Below are positions 27,180 through 38,269 of a DNA stretch of 64,000 bases, piece by piece (position 1 is the first letter of the stretch; the number at the start of each line of letters is the position of its first letter). Both the position numbers and the translations under genes were made by a program. Source of the stretch: Triplophysa rosa (taxonomy: Eukaryota; Chordata; Actinopteri; Cypriniformes; Nemacheilidae); the NCBI RefSeq assembly GCF_024868665.1, contig NC_079890.1, forward strand, positions 32,911,831 to 32,975,830, in the 5' to 3' direction. The notes beneath the pieces are model-generated. The model did not search any database. It worked only from the letters and a program-made list of their open reading frames with translations, and was not told the origin of the DNA.

Positions 27180-27930
27180 TTGCCTTGATCTTTTCTCCTC
27201 CTCTGTGCCCGTTTCAATGCCAGCGCTCGCCTGCCAAACAAAGATGTAGGAGTATTAATTCTAAAGGGGGGGCAGGAGTGGGTACCCAAAGCAATGTGAT
27301 CCCAGCTGCATGCCATCCACAGGCGCGGGCAGCTGACAGGGCCGGGTTGGGTTGCTGTTGCTGTGTTGTCAGGATGTGGTAGTAGGGGGTACGGTATTGG
27401 GGGGGTCCCGCCACACTATTGAGCCCTGGCTTTACCCACTTCAACCTGCTAACAATGACAGCTCTGTCCTAGAGAACTCCGGAGCGAGGCCCCGGCCCCC
27501 TCCCAAAATAAGAGCCCTGATTTGTGGAGTGTGCCCCGCTCCCTCTGCGCTCTGATCCCTTTTCTGCCAGTCCTCTGCTCCTTTCTTTGCGTGGCACTGA
27601 TGTAATCCAAAAACATCCAGAGGAGCAGCTGCAAAGCGACACTGTTCTCGCTAACTCGCTCTCTCTCTCACTCAACTGCTTTCTTTCCTTTCTTTCTCCA
27701 GTGGCATGCGAGGCTGTTGCGGGGAGGGTGCGATGGGCAGCGGAGACAATCAGAGCCTTTTTCTCCGCTAAAATGGGCTATCACTTCAAATCTCTTTCGC
27801 CATCTACCTCTGTATCCTGTTTGAAGAGCCTCGGGCGTCTGGGTCGAGGGCAAAATGAAAACCCTCAGGCTGGAGTTATGCCTTCGCACAATGAACAGGA
27901 ATTTCCAAAACGGAGCAAAAAAACAACAGA
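27180..27930. promoter_or_regulatory. GC-rich repeat-free island, candidate cis-regulatory
   Basis: A 750-bp block of higher GC with CAGCTG E-boxes, a pyrimidine tract at about 27,655-27,705 followed by an AG, and no transposon ends. A 138-codon plus-strand frame lacks any domain. It is called regulatory only by composition and contrast with its surroundings. Confidence 0.3.
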
Positions 27931-28710
27931 GATAAACTAGTCAGAAAGTGACAGCCAATATTAATGTCAACTTAGCCATAATATAGGCCTATTTAAAGCA
28001 GAAAATGTGAAGACGATTAACCGTGCCCCCTGACCCGTATGTAATTACGTAATAAGGGATTTTCCAACCGTCATAGTAATTCAACCTTAAAACACCAACC
28101 TTCATTGCAAGTCTGCGGTCAGTACCGCCTGCACACCTCGCCAAACCACGTTTACCCAAAACAGCAATGCACGACGAAGAACGAGGCATTCACGCATGGC
28201 AAGCTCCTGTGCTAAAACATCATAAAGTACAAAAAGAGCAAGAGTCAGGATGCAGTTATTAAAGTTTATTCTAATATTTTACCATGACGCACCTTTGTAG
28301 AAATGTGGGACTGGAGTCATGTGACGCAAATGACCAGCAACCCTAAAAAATATCGAATAGAACACAAAGAAAGGTCCAGCATGTCAAAACCAACAGTTTA
28401 TGTAGCTAATCTGAGAAATGTTTGGGCAAATAAGAGTCCTAGCAAATATGATAATGGAGTAAAATGCTCACCACAGAAACAGAAGATCTGAAAAAAGAAT
28501 GAAGTCAGAACCCACTGAAATGCTACAGAGAGCAGCTGGTCACAGAATATAAGTCGTAGGTGTGACTCATAAGCTCTTGAAGTGACTTTGCCAGCTGTAT
28601 CTGTATCACAACTTCAGTCAGATAGCAAATCTTGTTTCAACTGTATTCAACTATAACATTAAATGTTTAAATGACTTTCACCCAAGAGTCTTTCGATATT
28701 TGGCTAAACT

Positions 28711-28977
28711 GGAATTTTGAATGATTTTGTCATCATTTATTCACCCTCATGTTGTTCAAAACCTGTATACTATCTTCTGTAGAACACAAAAGACAATATT
28801 TTGAAAAATGCCTCAGTGGTTTTGTGTCTATACAATGGAAGTCAATGGGGGCCAATGTTGCCCCCAAAATATTTTCTTTCGTGTTCTGGAGAAGAAAGAA
28901 AGTCAAACAGGTTTGGAAAGACACGAGGCTGAGTAAATGCTGAAAGAATGTTCATTCCCTTATCATTCACTATCCCT
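28711..28977. mobile_element. TTAA palindromic MITE, copy 5
   Basis: Inner and right arms are clear, ending ACTATCCCT followed by TTAA. The first 20 bp of the left arm are lost. The centre has GGAAGTCAATGGGGGCC. Confidence 0.75.
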
Positions 28978-29656
28978 TTAACTATCCAAGTGAAACTTTA
29001 TTTTGACCTATGGAGTGTTACAGCATTAAAGACAGCATTCTTTTCTATTCTTCTTCAAAAATAAGTAAAACAGCACCTGATTTCAGCATTCACTCTCCCT
29101 AAACACTCCTGTACAAAGCATGCTGGGAACGGGAAATTCCCTTGCGCTTCTCCAGCAATGCTGTGTTAAAGTCAACAGAAAGTGGTTATGTAATCCCAAT
29201 GCAAATGTATGAAGAAAACCTCTGCTTTACATATTTAAATGGTTTGCATGCAATGACATGACGTTGTCACAAACTGCTCAAGAATTACGTTAGCTCACTG
29301 TAATAAAATAAATTAAGCAAGCAGCGAGATTCTTTGTTTTTTAGTGCAACAAAGGGTGTCTTTCTGTGTTTTCACATGCAGTTAAGCTATTTAACTCGGG
29401 TGGAAGCCCCGAGGGTTATCCTGTGTGGCAAACACAGATACATAACATCTCTTAAGAATCCCACAGGAGAAGCAGATGCGTGTGTGTGGTAAATAAACCG
29501 TGTATTATTGGGGCCCCGCCTCCAACGACCTGAAAACATTTAAATTCAAATTTGAAACAAATTCGTACAACAGAACACCAAAGACTGAACGTGCAACATA
29601 GTTTCTGATTGTTTTCTGATTGACATGTTATTTTAGTCCGTATTTAGAAACCTTAA

Positions 29657-29871
29657 AGTGATAGTTCACCCAAAAAGGGATAGTTCACCCAAAAATGAAA
29701 ATTCTGTCATCATTTACTCACCCTCTTGTCATTTCAAACCTGTATAACTTTCGTTTTTCCGCAGAACACAAAAGATGATCTGTAGAAGAAAGTAAGTCAT
29801 ACAGGTTTGAAATGAAAAGAGGGTGAGTAAATGATGAATTGACAGAAATTATATTTGGGTGAACCACCACT
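29657..29871. mobile_element. TTAA palindromic MITE, copy 6, with doubled left end
   Basis: 215 bp between TTAA sites. The GATAGTTCACCCAAAAA motif occurs twice in a row at the left end, as if one end slipped or a second copy was nested there. Confidence 0.8.
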
Positions 29872-30038
29872 TTAAACTCCAAAAATCCAAATGAGATCGC
29901 CACCTTGTAAAAAAGTAAATTTTCCTGCCAGACCAGGATTGAAAGGAAGAGTTTATTTGCAAAACAGATAACTCTGTTTTGTTTTTGAGTTATTATTGCT
30001 TAATCAAAACAATCCAACTGCAGTTTGATTGATATTAA

Positions 30039-30136
30039 AGGAATAGTTCACCGAAAAAATGGTCCCTGTTGACTTTCCATGGTAGGAATAAAAATTACTT
30101 AAGTCAATGGGGACCATTTTTGGGTGAACTATTCCT
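30039..30136. mobile_element. TTAA palindromic MITE, minimal 98-bp form
   Basis: Only the two outer arms remain (about 39 bp each, nearly perfect inverted repeats) around a 20-bp loop. TTAA flanks both sides. Confidence 0.85.
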
Positions 30137-33100
30137 TTAATTGGAATGCACAATAAAAACATGGTTTTTTATCTGTTTTTGCAAATTAACTCTTCAAATA
30201 TAGTTTCACCCTTTTGACCTTCCTGTAATTTGAATTTGATGCATAAAATCCAAAGTGGCATGTAAACAGCCCTAAGATGGTCCAGTATTCACAAAACCCC
30301 AAAATAAATTTGTTATTGACCCCAGCTACAATAAAAAGAAAATAATTCATGGTGTGACCTGATCAGGAAGCACTCTCTCAAAATGTTTGTCTGGGAAAAA
30401 CTTCAGAGGTTAATTGATGCTTTTCACAAAGTCTGAATCCTAAATGCTTTTTAATACAACCAGAGTATCAGGTTAGCCTTGCTGTCAGGTAAAACCGAAT
30501 CCATCTTAAATATTATAACTTCAACCCCTGAGGTATTTACCAGTAGTCAAATGAAATAATATTGCATTCCAGAAGTACAGTGGATTTCCAGGTGAGGCAG
30601 AATGCTGGGTGAGGTTGCCTGCAGTGGCTTGTTCCATTATCAGTCACCGATCTTCACACGCCCAACATATTCAGGATCTCCAATGTCCTCCCCCACATAT
30701 TCCCTAGGTCTACACCTTCTTCCAACTGGCACTGAGAATCTGCATAAACACAGAGTATTCCAAACACAGACGTTCCCCTTTTTCTTCAATGACAGCTATT
30801 TAGATGCGATCTTCAGTCGCCACCCATAACCTTTAGCCTGGATTCGCCATATCACCACTTAAAAAGAATGCTTGCATTACATTCATATCATAGCTGAATA
30901 TATCAAGACAATAAAGGGGGGCGACCCACAGAAAGGAAAGACAGCCAGAAGAAAGGGAAGTGGAACACAAAACCCGAGTTCGACTGGCAGAATTTGACAG
31001 GGTTAAGGGCCACTGGGGCTCTACAGGCAGCAGCCATCTTGGTTCCTTTCCAAGATATGCACAAGTGCCAGGAGATGAGGGCAGAGGACCCAGGATGTGG
31101 GCTGACTCAGCAGCATGGGTGGGCTGACCCATCCTCTCCATATGCTTTGGAGGATAAATGAGCATCAGGGCATGTCTATCTTTGTATCTCCGCACTTAAC
31201 CTCTATTGTCCTTTTGCAAGTTAGTAAATTTTTAAATAAAACTTTATTCATGATTTTTCTTTATTGGTGCTAGCTGTGTTCGAATTTAAATGTTATCAAA
31301 GTTGTCGAAACCGACGTCTTGTCTGAGCCCAGCTGATTTGGAAAGAAATCCCATGGCATTTGAACAACTTGAGACACTGCACGGTTTAGTAATCCACCCA
31401 ACCTTAAATTCACTCAGAAATAAATTCAGTGTAATTCAATCCGTGACGAGCTAACTTGCTGAAATAAATCCTGTGGAACTGCCTTCCTGGCAATACACAT
31501 GATACTTTCTCATGGCCAGACAATTCAGCGGCCAGATGCTACTCTCTCGCGCTATTCTGAACGTGTGTTTTTAAACAGAGAAATAATTGGGCCAAATTAC
31601 AAGGCAGGTAGTGCCAGGCCCGGTTCTACGAGGGTGTTTGAGGGTGCTAAGCACCCTCCGTCCGAGTGAAGTGGCGTTGATGGTTGGTTGACGCGTGGGC
31701 GTGCTATTTCTCTCACGCTTGCACGTAGGCATGCTCTATCGCTCACTGGATGACGCGTGGGCGTGCTTTTCCGGGAGAATTGTCCAATAAGGGACTAAGA
31801 ACCCTTGTTACGAAATGGGAATCCATGTTCGACAAAACTTTCCGAAACCTGTACGAACCCTGGCGGAGTGAACTGAGCACAGAAATACTACGTCATACGT
31901 TCAACTCGTTTTTTGACAAGTTGACCATGTTAAGCTTGACAAGCCAGCACGTTTAACAGTGTAAAGAAGTCAGAATGCATGAAATAGCATGTTACCTCCG
32001 CTTTAACGCTTTGACGCTCTTGAAACTCCAGAAGGAATGTCCAAACCTCTGCATTAAAAAAAGTTTATGCATTAAAAGTTTAGTAGAAATGAATAGTATT
32101 TGGGGAGGATAAAATCATGAAGGCGTAGCCAGCACAAGATGAAAAATTGCCAGAAAAACCCTCTGAACAAGTTCTGGTGTATTAAAAAAGTTTGCAACAA
32201 CCAGTTGGATGAACATTTCATGTGACACTGTTTGTTTGTATCACAATAGCAAATCTGTATTTTTTAATACCCACTGATCTATTTGTTTCAGTCATACTGT
32301 AGGGTCCAGCACAAAAAACGGGGGGGTTAGGATCTGAGGGGACCTACGTGGGGGTTTTGGGGAAGCAAGGGTTATCGACAGGCAGGGTGCAACAAATAGC
32401 TGGCGCCAGACAAGCTCACAAGCCGGGGGAAGATTTAGCACCAAAGAGAGTGGAGTGTCGCAGCGAGTATGTGTGTTTGCGTGTGTGTGAGAGAGGGTCA
32501 GCCTCTGAATGCAGGGCTGTTCAGGGCAGATTTCACGGCTGGCTGATCACAGGCGTCCATGGCTCGACCCTCACGACAGCTGCAAGGCCCTGCCGTCAGA
32601 CCCGCCGGCCCCCTCCTCTCCGGCACAAAGGGGGCCCTGCCTGGCCCGGCACGGCCCAGCGTGCACGGCCCGGCCCGGCAGTGGTTGACAGGCTGAGATC
32701 GCTAACGATGGCAACTGTGTGAGGTATGCATGTGTCGTGTCGGGGGGTGTGAGGGCCGTCATGCTAATAGAGCCTGCAAGCGGGAAACGGACCAGCCTCC
32801 TTTCTCCTTATCCAGGTTCCCATTCCGATTAGATTATGTGTCTTTCTTCTTGCTATTTACTTAGCCCGATTGTTTCACTAGCATTATCTTCTCTGTTTCT
32901 TAAATCTTAAAGACTTTACCTCATCTGCATAGGCTCATTCCCAACCAAAAAAACTCAACTCATCCAATGCACGGAGGTGGTGACCAGGGCGTGGGGGGGG
33001 GTTAAACTGTGAAAAAGTCCCCCAAAACGAGCTGATGTCACAGACAGCTAGATTTACTGTGTCTCATCAATGGGTCACAGCAGCAATGAATGACAGGTTG

Positions 33101-33404
33101 ATAAAGATAGGGCATGAATGGCCTAAAGGATTGATAAATGATGACTGACTGGGCACAAATGACCAGGAACATTCTGAAAACTGATGATCACAAGGTTTTT
33201 AATATGAATATTTTTATTTTTATTCATATTATATATATATTTTTTAAGATTCAAATGCTTAATATTCTTATACCAGGCACAACATTCACAAAACATATAA
33301 CATAAATATAAACAAACATATAAATCAATGTTATTATTATTAATATATATTTTTAATTCATTAAAATCTAAATTTTAATTCACAATAACATCACATTTTT
33401 TTCA
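30137..33404. other. Non-coding region
   Basis: Holds an 18-bp direct repeat around GACGCGTGGGCGTGCT at about 31,690 and 31,750. A very GC-rich block at 32,340-32,780 has CGGCCCGGC motifs. The 120-codon minus frame at 30,833-31,195 is not recognised. Confidence 0.45.
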
Positions 33405-33470
33405 TCTGTCTGTCTGTAGATATATAGACAGATGGACAGATAGATGGATGGATGGATGGACGGACGGACG

Positions 33471-33536
<66 letters not shown>

Positions 33537-33855
33537 TAGACAGAAAAACAGACAGACGGACGGATAGATAGATAGGCATATTGACAGATAGATAGACAGG
33601 CAAAAAGACAGATGGCCATTTATACAGACGGACAGACAGACAAACAGACTAAAAAGACCGACAGACAGATAGACAGATGGACCGATGGACAGATGGATAG
33701 ACAGACAGACAAACAGACAAATAGTTAGATAGACAGGCAAAAATACAGACAGACAGACCTATAAACATATAGATGGTTAGAAAGATCGATGGATAGACAG
33801 ATAGACGTAGGCTATAGATATACATATTGACAGATAGACAGGCAAAAAGACAGAT
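33405..33855. repeat. GACA/GATA tetranucleotide satellite
   Basis: About 450 bp of CAGA, GATA, GGAT and GGAC units with a pure CAGA core at about 33,475-33,535. Long minus-strand frames rich in CLSV and SVCL are products of the 4-bp repeat and are not genes. Confidence 0.95.
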
Positions 33856-34279
33856 CCCTCACATTCTCATACCTCCAATTATAAAAAGTCTAAAACTGCA
33901 AGTCTTCCTCTGACCCAAAAAGAATAACCCCAGTGACCCATCAGGGTCAGCAGGCTTGCATGCTATCCACCACAATGCGCCTCAAAATACTGTAATGAGC
34001 TTAGACTGGCCTGACAGTCCTAGTGGAGTTTACTAGAGCGCAACTAAACCACTAACAGCCTTATACTGTGAAGATATTAGCTGTACACCTAACAATCCAA
34101 ATAAAACAGAACCGGTCACATTTATATCATCAGCTAGGTCTATGTACAAGTACACAACTGACAAATAATCATATTTCAACTCCTTGTAAAATGCTACAGC
34201 GATTGTGGAGTAACATTAGAGAATGTGTTCCCAAAGCACTTTTCAGCAAGCACACTTTTTCAAGGCTTTAAGCCTCTCA

Positions 34280-35560
34280 TGATCCAGCGCGAGTGGATGA
34301 ATTTGATCTGATACATGCATTCCATGCAGCGGGGCAGCAAGTGGAGAGAGGTGCAGGTAGCCGAGTTTCACCGCACAAGACTGAGCTTATTGTCCCGTCT
34401 CTGTGGGAAAGCCACATCACTTCCTTCAAGGGCGATTACCAGGAAACTTAAGATGCTGTATCAATGACGCTTCTCACGTCAGCCCCAAGAACGCAGAAAT
34501 CGGCCCCTCACATCTCCACACATGCACTAAAGGATGTATACAGACAAACCCAAACTGATTAACACCAACTGTGCTGTGATTAATGCCAACATCTATTCTC
34601 TCGGCATGGCCCACAAACACAACCTGTTGCTTCTCGGCAGGGAGGCAGATAAGTCGCACGTCTTGATTGGACGAAAGATTGGAAGACGTGAAGGCAAAAG
34701 GTCGCCGTTATCTCGCGGCTCGGCTCTATAATCTCTTATTTGCAGCAAATAACTTGTTTAGCCAAGTCGAACGTGAACGGCATCCTGGTTTGTTATGTAA
34801 CGGTGTGCACGCTTGCGAAACAAAAGCAGAGAGAAGTCAAAAAGAGTTTTCATAGTCTTTGGACACATAACCCTTGCTCAATTAATCAACTGCCGCCACA
34901 TGCACCAAAACTACTCAGTTTCTTTAGAACAAAGAAAGCATGGGCCGACGGTCACACACTTGTTGCACACACGGCGCGTACTGACCTCTAGTGGCGGCCA
35001 GGGTAACAGCGCCTGTGTGAGCCAGAACAGTATTGACAAGAACTAATGGCCCCTTTTTGCAGCTAATGACGGAGCTATGTAGACAGCTGCTGGGCAGTCT
35101 CTTCAAATGCCAGCACTGACCCCGGCCTTTGAGACGAAGAAAAAGAAAAGAAAAAAACTCTGTCTTTCTTATATTCTCTCTCTCTTTCCCTCGTCCCGGT
35201 GCATAAAAGTATCCCTCTTTTGCTATTCAAAGCTCATCGCCCCATTCGCTTCCTTTATCTGGACCTGCTTTTTTCCTTTTCTCACCTGTATGCAAATTGG
35301 CCAGCACTCTGTTTCATTAATCTGGGAGAGGTAGGGTGAGATAGCAGCAGATTGCTTCCGCCGCGGCAGAATGTTCGCCGCACTTTGGCCACAAGTTAAT
35401 TTATTACTGGAGGGTTCGGAGCGCCTGGCGCACTGGGGATGTTTGTTAAAGATCCTTTTCAATCTATTCAGGCGGCCGGAGCTCAGCGCTTTGAAGCCCA
35501 GCTATTCCCTCCAAAGAGTGGCCATTCACAGAGAGCGCAGGCAACCTGATGAACGAAACG
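34280..35560. promoter_or_regulatory. Repeat-poor, GC-richer block, candidate enhancer
   Basis: About 1.3 kb without transposon ends. It has several homeodomain-like TAAT cores, CAGCTG E-boxes and the octamer pair. Open frames here are short and unrelated to known proteins. Confidence 0.3.
35283..35297 (+). promoter_or_regulatory. E-box and octamer pair
   Basis: CACCTG (35283-35288) lies 1 bp before a perfect POU octamer ATGCAAAT (35290-35297), followed by homeodomain-like CATTAATC at about 35,315. It is inside a GC-rich, repeat-poor block. Confidence 0.35.
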
Positions 35561-35583
35561 AAAGGGCAGTTCTTGAGAAACAG

Positions 35584-35618
<35 letters not shown>

Positions 35619-35620
35619 GG
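35584..35620. repeat. (GA)n run followed by poly-G
   Basis: Twelve or more GA units run directly into about thirteen G residues. Confidence 0.95.
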
Positions 35621-36169
35621 TAGAGAGATGCAGATGAAGCGAAAAAATTGAAAACTAATTTAAGACACTTTAACAAGTAAGCGAAATAAAACATTACAGG
35701 GTGATTAGGACCCAGAACTTTATTAAAACATTACAAACTGATTTGAAGGAAAAAACATATGTGAAAACTGGACAAAATACAAGAGGTACAAGACTGTCAC
35801 ATCTTTAACTATAATCGCTCAGAGCATAATCTAGTTATAATGATGGAAAAACATATTGACTTGGAGTTGCTTATCATACGTTTATAAACATTTTGCAAAA
35901 TATTCAAATACATACAAATAGGCCACCTATAAAACGTTTGAGAGTGCAGAGGCAGCCGCAGACTCAATTATATCAGTTACAATGCATCATGGGAGTCCAT
36001 TTGTTGCAAAGCTCCTTTGGCATGTTTTGTTTGTTGTGATTCTCTGACTTTTTCTGTAGCATCATGGGTAGTGTAGTTGTTAAACAGGAATGTTTTTTTA
36101 ACAAGGTTGAAAGAATAAAGGCTGCTATTTTCAACAGAAGAACATTGGCAACCTCTGAGCTCATGTTAA

Positions 36170-36476
36170 AGGGATAGTTCACCCAAAATTAACATTCTGT
36201 CATCATTTACTCACCCTTGTGTAATTTCATACCTGTATGAATGACTTTGTTGTGATGAACACAGAGAAAGATATTTGGAAGAATGTTAGTCATTTTCAGT
36301 TCCGGGACATCATTGACTACCATAGTAGGAAGAATTGTGCCTGAGAACTCTTTGTTTTCCTAAATACTAACTACGGTAGTGGATGATCTCCCAGAACTGA
36401 AAATGTATGCAGGTTTGAAACAACCTGAGGGTGAGTAAATGATGACAGATTTTTCATTTTTGGATGAACTTTCCCT
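36170..36476. mobile_element. TTAA palindromic MITE, copy 8
   Basis: Full-length with both arms. The centre contains CTACCATAGTAGGAAG and an inverted AACTACGGTAGTGGATG. It shares its right TTAA (36477-36480) with the next copy. Confidence 0.85.
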
Positions 36477-36480
36477 TTAA

Positions 36481-36698
36481 AGGGATACTCCACCCAAAAA
36501 TGAACCGTTTACTCGCCCTCAATGAAATCATCAAAATAAGTTTAGCAATTTCGAATTTTAAAATGTCTTATAGGTAACAAGCATTCTTCCAAACATCTTT
36601 CTCTGTGTTCATCACAACAAAGAATTGTATACAGTTTTGGAACAACACAAGGGTCAGTAAATGATGACAGAATTTAACTTTTTGCGTGAACTATCCCT
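36481..36698. mobile_element. TTAA palindromic MITE, copy 9
   Basis: Directly follows copy 8. The left arm starts AGGGATACTCCACCC and the right arm ends GTGAACTATCCCT before TTAA (36699-36702). Confidence 0.8.
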
Positions 36699-36929
36699 TT
36701 AAGTCTAAGCAAGGCCAACCAAAACTTGCTAAAAGTTTAGAACTTTCCGACAGCCTGTGTTAAAAGAACACAAAGCTATGCACACAGATCTAAGCAGCTG
36801 CTGTTCACAAAAGGCTGGGCAGCAGTGTGGGCTGAGTTTCAGCTGAAGAGCGCTGAACTTACCCTCACTCATTGTATCTTGTTATTTCCCGCCCTCCTTA
36901 TCCCCGACCAGAGCAGCACAGGGAGCGGC

Positions 36930-37038
36930 CAGGTGATAAAGCGGCACCTGGCAGACAGGTGTTTGGGAGAGTCTGCCAGGGGTCACGGGAGATTAACTGG
37001 CCTGGCTCACCTGAGCGGAGAAGTACAGAGGGCAGGTG
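36930..37038. promoter_or_regulatory. Cluster of five CACCTG E-boxes
   Basis: CAGGTG or CACCTG occurs at 36930, 36945, 36956, 37008 and 37033. The first three fall within 32 bp and the phasing suits ZEB/Snail or bHLH dimers. A T-box-like AGGTGTGTGG follows near 37,118. The surrounding 36.8-37.5 kb is GC-rich and repeat-poor. Confidence 0.4.
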
Positions 37039-37825
37039 CATCTGCCGGTACCGCCGCGCACACGGAGAGTCAAAAGGGCCCCGCGCTGCAGGGACGGCCA
37101 CCTAATTACAGTTAGAAAGGTGTGTGGAGAGGGCGTTAAATTGCAGCAGAAGAGGAGAATGGAGGAGGCGCGAGAGGAGTGAATGGTCCGGTCTCTACGT
37201 GTCAAATCGGGGACCCTCCTTGATCCGACTGCATTGTGTGAGTGCAGTGACACCCTCTTGCTCCTTTTCTCCGCTCTGCCCTGCCAGAGGGTGAGGCTGG
37301 ACTTTTCTTTCACTCCAGTTACAGCAGAGCCAGCTAACCATCGCCTTAATTACAGGCTGGAAAAAAGATGGCAAAGCCGGGTTTTCAGAAGCAGGATTCG
37401 GGGACGGGGTCCAGGTGCTGGGCGTGCGAGCGGGGTCAGGGAGGTGAGAATGAGGGGCATCATTAGAGCTTAAAGAGGCATTTAGCTAAACTTCCCGCCG
37501 AACATGACAGAACTGTGAAGTGCCCCATAATGATCGACTACCGTATAACAATACTGAAAACTTTGAGGTGATCGGAAGCACTTGGCAAAAGGTTATTTAA
37601 CGTGATAAAACTTAGTCTTTGCTAACAGCAATATTGCTAAATGGCAGCCAATAAGGAACCGGAAAGCCTGTTTGGACAGAGCATGTTAATAAATTGCAAT
37701 ATTTTTGCTAGTAGGTTTTTAAATCGTTTAAATATAAGTAGCTTAAAGCTTGAGAAGTTATAGATTCAAAGTAGCTTCCTTAACTTCCTCAACAGGTACT
37801 TAGGTCTTAGGTGATGTGCTTTTAA

Positions 37826-38083
37826 AGGGATAGTTTACCTAAAAATAAAAATGCTGTCATCATTTATCCACCCTCATGTCATTCAAAACCTGTATATGAC
37901 TCTGTGGAAGATATTTTGAAAAATGTCTCAGTGGTTTTGTATCTATACAATAGAAGTCATTGGGGTCCTATGTTGTTTGAATACCAAAATTCTTCAAAAT
38001 AAGAAAATAAGTCATACAGGTTTGGAATGACATGAGAGTACGTAAATGATGACAAAATGTTAATTTTTGCGTTAACTATCCCT
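37826..38083. mobile_element. TTAA palindromic MITE, copy 10
   Basis: 258 bp between TTAA sites. The right TTAA (38084-38087) is shared with an element of another family. Confidence 0.85.
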
Positions 38084-38087
38084 TTAA

Positions 38088-38269
38088 AGCTGCAATTCGT
38101 AACTTTTGCCTGTATATCACCATCTAAAATTGCAGGTTACCTTACATATTTCCATGGTCAAATGACGTCAAACTGACATTTCTTGTGAAATTGTACCCGT
38201 CAACACAACCTGAGTAAGTTTCTGTGTAATTGCTTGATAATTGATTTTAAAAAGTTACAGATTGTAGCT
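38088..38269. mobile_element. TTAA-bounded MITE of a second family
   Basis: 182 bp with inverted ends AGCTGCAATTCGTAACTTTT / AAAAGTTACAGATTGTAGCT between TTAA sites. Its interior is unrelated to the neighbouring palindrome family. Confidence 0.82.

Noticed and set aside
27524..27940. 138-codon frame as a possible exon
   Set aside because: No recognisable domain, no matching neighbour exon, and composition typical of a GC-rich non-coding block.
30833..31195. 120-codon minus-strand frame
   Set aside because: Unrecognised, no supporting exon structure; kept as non-coding.
33380..33740. Three long overlapping minus-strand frames rich in CLSV/SVCL
   Set aside because: They are the three phases of a 4-bp GACA repeat, which stays open in every frame; this is no gene.
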